This document shows positions 55,036 through 64,000 of a DNA stretch of 64,000 nt, piece after piece. The notes below the pieces were generated by a model. It searched no databases. It was not told where the DNA came from and worked only from the letters and a program-made list of their open reading frames with translations. The stretch comes from Pseudoscleropodium purum (Eukaryota > Streptophyta > Bryopsida > Hypnales > Brachytheciaceae). Position 1 is the first letter of the stretch. Each line of letters starts with the position of its first letter. The position numbers and the translations under genes are program-made. The stretch is from assembly GCA_963969395.1 (NCBI GenBank), contig OZ017799.1, positions 4,156,501-4,220,500 of the forward strand. Direction: 5' to 3'.

Positions 55036-56835
55036 ACCTCTGTGCAATTGAGGTCACTCCTTTATTGTCCTGTACGTGTGAATTCGCGATGCGTGTTTTC
55101 GAATTTTAACATGTTAGATGAATCTTCTGCGTTAAGATGACGTGCTATACCGTCAAACTTGGAATGGGAGCGAGTTTGGAGGGTGTGATGTCTTTGTGAT
55201 ACGAAGATACTGGACAGAATCTGAGTAGGACGAGAACCCGTCCAACTTTCGAGGGCGTTTATGTTAGGTTGCAGGGTGTTATGAGATACCAATGTAATGT
55301 AGGTTGTAAGGAAAAGCCATGGACCCTAAACTGGGGTGTTGGAAAGTTGGAACCTATGTATTGATTTGTGGAATTAGGGTTAATTTAGAGTTAGCCAACC
55401 TTATGGGTGATTAGCTTAGAACAAATCTTCGCAGGTTGAAAACGGTAGCTTTGCTGAGAGATGGTTGGTTTCATAGTTGTCAGCACTCTCTGTAACTTAC
55501 GACTAGTTTTGATTTTTAACTGAAATTGCCTTGAGCTTTTGTTACCTGGATATGCTGCTTGGGTTCCAAGCTTTGAGTATGCTTGGAATTACCAACTGTA
55601 TAAGACGATTGTACTAATATTATTCAAATTAGAATGCGCACTTTATCCCTTGAACGCTGAAGTCTTTTTTTCGATTTTGGTATATTTATGCTCATATCTT
55701 TGTACAAATGTCTGCTTCAATTAGTCGATTTCAACTTTAAAAATTCATAACTAATTCAATAAGAATCGAAAAATACGAGACATAGCAGGGTACTGTAGGT
55801 GCAAATTTCTATTCTTCTTTCAAAGAAATCAATTGAAAAAAATGTTTCTTTCAAGAGTGTGAACCCCTCCGAAAATCTGCATCAGCGATAGGACACTATA
55901 TGGACACCCCGACCTTCCTCTCCTCCCTGCAAAACGTTTCCATCATGAAAATCATAGCAATGGTATATATCTAGAGGCTATCCTAAACTTTCTATAGACC
56001 TAGTAGAAGCTCTGCTCCCCATTCGTATGAATGACCTGTTACAGCAATAGCTTCGAGAAGGGAGGTTCTGCAAGAATAATACATACTTGGTTGCCACTAC
56101 TAATAAATATACATGGCCTGGATCTGAAATTACCGACTCCTTGGCCACTGTCTGAATGAGCCATTCGTGCATTAGAACAGCATAACCCCATCAATGTTGG
56201 CAAGGTGGTGGATTACGTGTCATGATATCCCACTATCAATATGTACACAGCATGCCGCTATTTGGAGATGGGTAGTAGAATGTTGGAAAGACTAGACGTT
56301 GGCGATGGTGAAGTAAAACCTGGTTCTTCCAAAGCTTCACCAGCCACATCCAAACAACCTGATTATTGTGAAACGCCAGCGAGGGGGGGGCAGGTTTCTG
56401 AAAAACCAACGAGAAAGAGACTACTCATGTGGCGTTCCGCACGGAACAATAAACAAAGGCCACCACCTTGCACTGGAAGTAGTCAAAAAGCTGTTCAGTG
56501 GTTTTCACCAACTAGCGACACCTGTGATAACCACGATTTGGTCACCTCCCAGTCTTGACACTTACTATGGAGCAATATGATGCAGCCTTCAGAATCATTT
56601 GACTCTCCGCCTTCCCGTGCAGTCCAATCACCAGACCAGTGAAGACCTCATTGTATGGGTATCCAAGAAGCACTTGAGGGAGAGGACACGTCAGGCACCT
56701 AATGATAGTTTAGGGTCGACCTCTTCGCAGAGGCTTCAAAGATAGAGCTTGCTTTCAAAGTTCAATAAATAATGGAGATGGTTGAACTATCCCCAGCAAA
56801 CGCTTCATTCACGCCAGAGTTACTCGTCTTATTCG
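55036..56835. other. Intergenic/3' untranslated DNA between the convergent receptor kinase and PP2C genes
   Basis: The two genes face each other and their stop codons lie 2 kb apart. Frames such as 56241-56558 (105 codons) show no domain and may be antisense to the PP2C 3' end. A short G-run lies near 56385. Confidence 0.5.
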
Positions 56836-59800
56836 TCACAATTGCGAATTCAACGGAGGTCCTCCAACTCGATTAGTATTTCCATCAAGCCTCCTGGGTA
56901 GATTCAAAAGGGAATTGACACGTGTGATGCCATCCAAAGCACTCCATCCTTCTGATTCATCTGCGTCCAACCAGTCCGCCAAGCTCCGGCGCCGTCTATG
57001 CTCTACTTGTTTAGAGTCCTTGGAGTCCTCTAAAACGCCTATCTCTTGGGCATTTTTATGATCCTCTGCTGGGCTTTCCGGTGCGCTCAAGTTTGTCGTC
57101 CCTTGCACCAAACTACTCTTGCTGGCATCCTCAATGCCAACCTCAGGTTTGACTCCAGGTCTTATCGATGGGCTTGATGATGGGCTTTCATTCTCAGAGC
57201 TTAAAGATGTCGAAGTGTCTTCGCCGGAGGCACGGTCTAAATATAGGCACACAACCGCACAATCGTCTACTTTGGATGTAGGGTACTTGAGGCGCCACAC
57301 CCGCACTGCAGATTCCACCAGCGAACGGGCTGCTGTTGCACGAGAAGGTGCAGTTGCTACTATTTGAACCGCCTCCTCGTTGCTTAATACATCCCAGATC
57401 TGCAACCATGAAAAAAGTCCTAGTCGTTAGTCCGTGCTTGATTTGCAAATCGGAATCAGTAAGTGAAGTGGGATATCGACGAGAACCACGCAGTAAATGT
57501 GAATCTTCTAGGCTTTAAAATCAAGTGTATACTTCTAGTTATCGCTAGTTTGCACTATTGAGAACTTGCATGAGGAAATCCAACATACTACAGAGGTTTC
57601 TTCTACCAAATCCGATACCCTGCTTTTGAAAAACCTCAGAAATCACCAAATTCACGTAGTTGAGCAAGTAGGGTTTGTAATAGGGCCGGAACAATTGTGC
57701 AGACCTTCCTGCTTAAGGTCTACGTAAAGATTTACTAAGAAAGGAGCCCTCAGGGGTTGATCTCATTGACCTTTGCTTCTATAAATACACTAGGTTCCTC
57801 AACTTCAGACCGGGCTTTGATCTTCCATCAACCTTCCATAGTTCCATACCCTATGAAATGCACGGCGAGTGCTCTATGCTGTTCCTATTCCCAAGTCACG
57901 ATTGGACCTAAGAAAAAAGAGAAAATCGGAACCATACCATCAAAGAATCATAACTCGTTCAAAGAGAACAAGAAGAAAAGAGGCAGAGAGTTTCACAAAG
58001 CTAGGTAAAGCATCAGCTATGTAAACATCCATACAATTAGCATGGCAAAAATGTACAAAGAAGGCTAGGTCAGGGGATTATCGTGCATACCCCATCGGTT
58101 GCAAGGATGACAAACTTGTCTCGATCCGTCACTTGCCGGTACGTGATTTCAGGAACAGCTATGACACCATAATCTTTCAGGCAGAAATCACCGAACGCCC
58201 TGGCCATCGCTAGCCCCGGGGAATTGTCAAATGGCAACCACACCCTCATGACCTCAGGCTCGTCATGGAGGGCAAACACACGGCCCTTGCACTCTTTGAT
58301 TCGTCGAGCTTCGTCTGCACCGCATGACGAGTCCCCACTTTAGTACACCAAAGTAGGAAACTGCGTGCCTCTATGAAGGCTTATGTATCAAACATGTGCC
58401 AAAGTAAGGGTCTGATGAGCACGAGTGAGAAACAACAGGTCTATATAATAGCGTTACCCTAACACTCCAAAACTTCAATCAATAATAAGCAGAAAGCACA
58501 AGGATTGCACCGTACGAGGTAGGTTGGGCTTCAAATCAACCGTCAACTGCACAGCTTTCAAGCTACCATTTTCATCTCGAGTTCCCATAATTGCTCGGGA
58601 GTCACCTACGTTGCCAATTATAAGATGTTGCCCCTGCAGTTATCAAGAAAGCCCGTTCTGGTCTTTTCAGTACACCATGTGAATCCAAATACCGACATTC
58701 CATAATAAACTCTTGCCATTAGCACCCGAATAACCTGCAAATCCCTTAAGCCCTCAAACCGTCACACTACCAAAAACAACATCCTCAAGATGCTAATTGA
58801 AACTAAGCATGACTTCATATATCACCATACAATGAATAAATACTACTATAAATTCATATCTATCCATAAAAGACCAAGGATTCGTGGTTGAAAGATGACC
58901 AATTCATTTGATCATATTGTGAAAATGGGATTCAATTTCAGTTCACTAGTTCAGGGACACAATCAATCGAATTGAACATTTTGAAACCGTGAATCCATAA
59001 TAAACAGCAGAACGAGGAAATAGGACTGTACACCTACCTGCTTGAGAACCGTGACCGTGGTCGTGCCACTGCAAAAGCAGTCAATGCAAGGATGCGTCCT
59101 CAAGTCTTGGTCCATCTCTTTGAAGGCCACGAGATGGGACTCTTTCCAATGCCCAAACATGGAAGGAGGCTCCAGGCTGATGACGGGGGCGAGCTCTCGG
59201 GAATTGAACTCCTCCACATCCGAGACGGCACTCTCGTAAGCCGTGCTCACATTGGAACCGTAGTCCGTGCGCCTGCTGTCGCCGATGCACGGCTGCTCGT
59301 CGCCAAGCTCCTTCAAGGACGCCATGCGGTCACGCCAAAACGCCACCAACTTCGAGGGAAGGGAGTCTCGGACTCGTCTCGCCACAAGATGACCAAACGG
59401 ACCGTGACCGTCGAACACGCCACAAAACACTGTGTCCTCCATCGACGCCAAGTTCTGGAACAACCATTTCAAACTACGAAGCGTAAGAATGTGATTAGCA
59501 TGTGATGTTGTAGAAATAGTCATAAAGTCCAATGGTACCACTTGACAGTAGATCGAACTAAACACTTTCAAAGCATTGATGCACAAACACTTTATAAAGT
59601 TACAAGGTAGCAGTGCAAATTTTTAATTGACTTGTGTACGTAACGACTGAACCATTTAACTTTCTGTCGGAAGAAAATATTCAACTCAACCAACACAATA
59701 CAAAATCTGCTAAGCAATTCAAAAGTCGAGGTGTGCAGCAATTCAATAGCACGTGCACTACCTCCCAAACAAGAATCACGACATGCATGCATCCTAAACC

Positions 59801-61006
59801 ACCAGATACACATGATACTTGAACCATTTTTCTTGTGAAAGGTTGGAGACTCCATCCTAAATAGTTGTAAGACGTCTAATATCAAAATTCAAACTTGGCG
59901 AAGCCATCTATAACTTGGAGTCAGCGTGCAGTCCATGGCAAGTCCACTAGACCTACCAAATGAGCGTCACTAAAGGCATCATAAATCACAAAATATAAGG
60001 TATGTACACCCATAATCAACACTCCCCAAAGTCCGACACCTAAATTTGGACCAAAAATTGTCACAAAAAACTAAAAACTGATGACTCAAGATGTTACAAA
60101 ATCAAAATATGAGAGTCCGTGAAAGTCCCCTGTCGGTTATAGGTACACCTGGAGACACTCAACTTTGAAAATTCATAACTTGTCCATACAGTGTCCAAAT
60201 AATGCATGCTAAAGTGTGTTGGAATCCTCTTCCAATTCCTAACCAGATCCAACAGACCAGTTTCTGTCTAATAATAGTAAAGTAGAGGCTCCATTAACCA
60301 TACCATACGTAACATGCTCCATTGGCCATACAGGGGAACTTTGCTACCAGCTAAGTTTGTAAGCACTTACTCTACTGACGTTTAGTTTTTGGCAATTGTT
60401 TATTTGGATTAACACAGAATAAATGTGCAAACAATTTAAACGCACAAGTTTCTAGATTGTTGTAATGAAAGGCTCAAGGGAAAGGCTCAAGCTTCACCTA
60501 TATGGTGAATGGAACCTCTCCCTTGCTGAATGGTGAATGGAGACTTCACATTAACTATATATGCTCAGTTGTCAATAGTGACGATTCTACGTGCGCATCC
60601 CTTTCACGATTCTCCAACCATATTTTTCGTTATCAACTTTCACGACAAGTTTCACCAGCATCATCATCATGAGTTGCCAGAAGTTTCAAATCACTTGTAA
60701 AATCTGATCCGTGGTGAATGACAGTACCTCCCAGACGAGCATGGCGTCTTGGTTGGTGCCCTTGCGTCCCTGCTGCGTGAACAAGCAAGTCGACTCGCTG
60801 GCCCCAATCCGAAACATGCGTCCAGGCGTCATAGCCAACATCTCGTCGCGTTTTCCTTCGTTGGCGAGCGCTTCCATGATCTGCCTCTGCATCTCCCGCT
60901 TGCGCTGTTTGCGCCCCAGAAGCGCCTGCTTCTTGCCCACGACGCCAGTGCCATTGGCGCTGGAGGAGTGCGCCACGCCAGGGTCCGTCGACATGCACGT
61001 CCCCAT
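56836..61006 (-). CDS. PP2C-type protein phosphatase, plant group E-like, N-myristoylation site
   Basis: Five exons on the minus strand (61006-60728, 59454-59038, 58633-58516, 58314-58091, 57399-56836) join in phase to 533 residues. PP2Cs are Mg/Mn-dependent Ser/Thr phosphatases. The N-terminus MGTCMST fits an N-myristoylation signal, so membrane association is likely. Catalytic motifs: GRKGTNQDAM, CGVFDGHGPFGHLVA (D108 binds metal), CSGTTTV, GNVGDSRAIM (D243), DNSPGLAMARAFGDF, and LATDG|IWDVLSN (D345, D349) split by the last intron. After the catalytic domain comes a Ser/Glu-rich linker and a conserved tail, WSALDGITRVNSLLNLPRR, seen in plant group E members. I start at ATG 61006, not at the in-frame ATG 61042, because only the former gives Gly2. 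The substrate is unknown. Intron 1 holds a dispersed repeat. Confidence 0.92.
59990..60260 (+). repeat. Dispersed repeat family E, copy 2, in PP2C intron 1
   Basis: Partner of 50470-50790. It lies antisense to the PP2C gene. Boundaries are approximate and no terminal repeat or target duplication was identified. Confidence 0.75.
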
Positions 61007-62680
61007 GCTGAACAACTTTCGAGGACCAACACAACGACACAACGCCCTGGAACCCTAAACTCAACCCTTAGTTGGAGGAGTTCGTCGGTACCCCCGACCT
61101 CGACCTCGAGTAAACTCGCATTCAGCCAATCTTAGGAATCAATCCGAATCCTAGCCCCTCCCCCCTTAGAATGCTCCCTCGCTAACCTTGGGGATCCTAA
61201 TGTTCGGGGTCCAAAGATTTTCCATCTGGCTGGAATGGTGATTGTAAAGCATGGCTGCTGAACTTCCACAAAAACGCTCACTCCATTTGAGTTCGAGAGG
61301 CACAGAACTCCAAGATGGCGCAATTCTGTTACTAGTTCCCAATCCCCCTGCAATTCAAGAAAACACAGATTAAACCCTAATTGAATGCGACTCAACACAA
61401 ACCCAGCTGAAAACTACGTGCAACTACCACCTTCGCCTAAGAAACAAACTTCTCCACCTCATCAAACCTCGCACAGGCAGACTCACTCCAAAGCGCCCCC
61501 CCCAAATCAAACGAAATCCCAATTTCTCTAGCGTACATCCCGCTTCACTGTCGAATCTCCAGGACCTCACAACACAAAAGCTTTCACCAATCATACCCTA
61601 GCTAACGATGTCACCATCCAACGTCACACTCTCATAAAACCACCACCCCACCACCCCACCAAAACCAGCCGAACCCAGCCCACCTACCTTGACCTTGAAG
61701 CACACAACCTTCACCAATAAAACCGACAACTAAGAAAAAAAATCCCAAAGCAACAACAACCATCGACACTAAGCCAAGTAGCAAGAAGCTCCTGATAAAC
61801 GCATCCCAACAAACGGTAACAGAAGGGAGTAGTCGGAGGCAAGTCTCTAAAGCTTTACCTTAGAAGCAATCTCATGAGCTTTCTGATGCAAATAATAATA
61901 ATAATGCTCACTTACTGGATGCTTGAAATCTTTAGAGAAAAACAGGAAGAATGCAATGGAATGGAATGGACTGGAAGAGTATGTGAGTGATTTAAAAAGC
62001 TTCAATTAGTCGAGCTAGGATGGTACCGACATGTGAGCTTGAAATGATTCTGGAGGTTCTAAGGAAAAAGCCTGCTGAAAGGAGATTTGAAAGGGGGGGG
62101 ACTGTTTTGATGAGATCGAGGACTGGGGTCATGGATGGGCGATGGCTGCGGCAATTAAGGTTTGCACGTGTGGCAAGAAGGTCCGTTGAACGCTTTTTTG
62201 CTGGGGATGCCTATTTATGGGCGGGTGCAGGGTGACGTGTCTCCGAGCCTACAGACAGGCAGCAGACTACCGTATGCAGGACACTGATAAAAGAGGGAGA
62301 GTACCGTACTGGGGTGGTCAGGTGGGGGTGGGGTACATGTACAGGCGCCTGTACTATTGTGCGACCGGCACCGGGGACGGTATTTGAGAAGCGGGTTGTG
62401 TGTTGGTACACCTTGATCAGGTCTGGCAAAGGAGATTCCCCGAGTAACGAGGAGCTTGGTTGGGGGGGGTTTGCCGTTACTTTCTCAGTATTTTATTGTT
62501 TGGAATTGCAGGAAATAAGGTGGCCGGAAGGGTTATTGCAATAAACAATGATCCGGATTTTCAGGAGGGGTGTAACTTAAGAATACAGCTCACCTTCTTC
62601 AGTCAAATGTTTTCAGTCAATTTTTTTTCTTGAAAGACGAGAAGAAGACGTATTTAACACACTTTGAATCATATTTAACC
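61007..62680. other. Upstream region of the PP2C gene
   Basis: Moderate GC with an exact telo-box AAACCCTAA at 61372-61380. No gene was recognised; the frames at 62020-62235 and 62314-62544 have no domain. A 14-bp palindrome TACAGGCGCCTGTA sits at 62340-62353. The region is probably promoter and leader, possibly with a leader intron. Confidence 0.45.
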
Positions 62681-62899
62681 CTTAACCCTTGAGCTCTCCA
62701 AGAACACTTCGAATCTGGCTTTCCAAAATTGAAAGATTGCCATGTTTGATTAGTATAATCTTTTCAATGATGCAAACAAATGATTTTCCATTTTCTTGTA
62801 GTTTTAGGCTATCTCCACTACCAATCAATACAATCAATTTTTGCGGATCAAAGTCACAATTTGATTGGAATGAATTTTAAGATAATTTAAGGTTTTGGT

Positions 62900-63200
62900 A
62901 AATACATAATGGGCTCTCAAGGGTTAAACACTCATTAGGGGAGATTTGAGGGCTCTGAAAGCCTATTTTGAGCATGTTCCCTTGCAGCAAAAGGAACGGC
63001 TAGCTGTCAAAAAATGTTTAAATTAAAATTAAAAAATTTTAAATGCAAAACAAAGTTGAAAAAAAATAGAAAATGACGTGGTAGGGTCTCACCCATGTCA
63101 CAACTACTGCACAATCATTGCAAAAGTACAGTTCCCAAAGATCCCACATCCTGATAACTCACGAGCATGTAATGCCTTCAAAAATCTTCTAATGCATTGC
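62900..63200 (+). repeat. Dispersed repeat family C, copy 3
   Basis: It matches 17720-18010 directly: CATTAGGGGAGATTTGAGGG, CCTATTTTGAGC, an AT-rich centre, GTGGTAGGGTCTCACCCATGT, then a TGC-rich end. It also carries AAAATCTTCTAATG, present at the far side of inverted copy 1. Confidence 0.65.
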
Positions 63201-64000
63201 ACGAGGGGACCAAAAGTGTCCTCTCAAAGTTTGGAAGTTGAATTTGAAGTGTTGTAACTTTTGCATCCAATGTTCAAATTCAATAATGCTTGTACAAAAA
63301 TTTGCACTATCTTCTAGTTTGGGTGGTAATTTGTTTAGATCAATCCAAGATGTATTGATTCTTTGAAAGCCATTCAAAGTTCACGGGTTTAATTTTGAGT
63401 TCACCAAATTACATTTTGATGGTTGCAACTTCATAAGTTTGTATCTCCTTATCCAATGTTCTTTTTCAATAAAATATGTTGGGTTATGTTTCTTTTAAAG
63501 TTGAGCTTTTGTGATAAAATTTCATGCCAATCCAAGGTGCTTGAATGTTTGGAAGCATTTTGAAGTTCAAAGTCTAGGCATTTTTAGATTACAATGAACT
63601 TTGGTGTTTTGTTTCTTCTTCATAAAGTGTTTGTTTCCAATAAGTGTTTTTGGAAAAATTGCACATACTAGTCTAGTTTAAGTTCTTTTTTCATTTTTTA
63701 TGAAATGCTAAAGTGATAATATTAACCCCGAAATGATTTTGATTATGTTTTCACCAAATTTGCTTCCAAACTACCATTTCTAATACATGCACCAAATTTT
63801 TAAGAAAAACATTTTTGGACACATGTGACTATAGGATCTTGTAGTAAGCTTGTTTGAAAACATGTGGAAAAAATTTTAGAAATTTCCACCATGAAGTTTG
63901 CAAGATAGTAGCATTTGAAGTGACAAATTTCTTTTTTTTGGCCTTACAAAAATCTAGGCAGTTGCACTTTAGAAGGTCACATTTGTATGAAAAAATGTCC
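63201..64000. other. AT-rich repeat DNA to the end of the window
   Basis: No gene was recognised. 63820-63920 is an inverted relative of 33480-33560 (ATAGGATCTTGTA, AACATGTGG, AAATTT(T)AGA, TTTCCACC). Confidence 0.55.

Noticed and set aside
54795..55109. Tyr/Lys/Glu repeat frame starting 4 bp after the receptor-kinase stop
   Set aside because: All three forward frames are open over the same minisatellite, so openness carries no coding information.
59092..59505. 137-codon plus-strand frame
   Set aside because: It is a shadow of PP2C exon 2 on the opposite strand.

Overview
The window is nuclear DNA of a land plant. Evidence: genes with many GT-AG introns, a 65-residue cytosolic ribosomal protein eS28 of plant type, a GT47 exostosin-type glycosyltransferase, a PPR protein, an HPCA1-like (LRR-VIII-1) receptor kinase, a group-E-like PP2C, telo-box promoter motifs and a CACTA transposon with the usual plant termini. 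Long, AT-rich, repeat-filled intergenic DNA separates islands of higher-GC genes. The look is that of a bryophyte or other non-seed plant, but this is an impression from gene style and the species cannot be fixed from sequence reading alone.

Layout. 1-9.5 kb: AT-rich repeats, comprising a ~157-bp tandem array interrupted by a decayed Tc1-like DD34E transposon (1282-2884) and a non-autonomous CACTA element (5394-7683). 10.4-13.6 kb: PPR gene (minus), with an unexplained interruption of its reading frame. 14.4-18.6 kb: dispersed repeats. 18.9-20.2 kb: RPS28 (plus), convergent with a nine-exon GT47 gene (24.6-20.6 kb, minus). 24.6-27.3 kb: AT-rich intergenic DNA. 30.0-27.3 kb: five-exon F-box gene (minus). 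30.8-31.9 kb: a tandem duplication whose second copy has lost its CG and other C sites. 32-45 kb: AT-rich repeats, a long imperfect hairpin (38.3 kb) and one unexplained higher-GC open frame (37.5 kb). 45.2-54.8 kb: 21-exon LRR receptor kinase (plus) followed by a 15-bp-period minisatellite. 61.0-56.8 kb: five-exon PP2C (minus). 61-64 kb: upstream DNA of the PP2C, then dispersed repeats again.

I reconstructed exon structures by matching splice sites, phase and family motifs. Five genes (RPS28, GT47, F-box, receptor kinase, PP2C) give uninterrupted proteins with phase agreement at every junction. The genes do not form an operon-like or otherwise functional cluster. The receptor kinase and PP2C are neighbours of opposite strand that share one dispersed repeat in their introns. 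The most unusual items are the DD34E Tc1-like element with its readable empty sites, the PPR frame interruption, the C-depleted duplication copy, the altered cysteine spacing in the HPCA1-like ectodomain, and the receptor-kinase 3' minisatellite. I found no tRNA, rRNA, CRISPR or complete retrotransposon.
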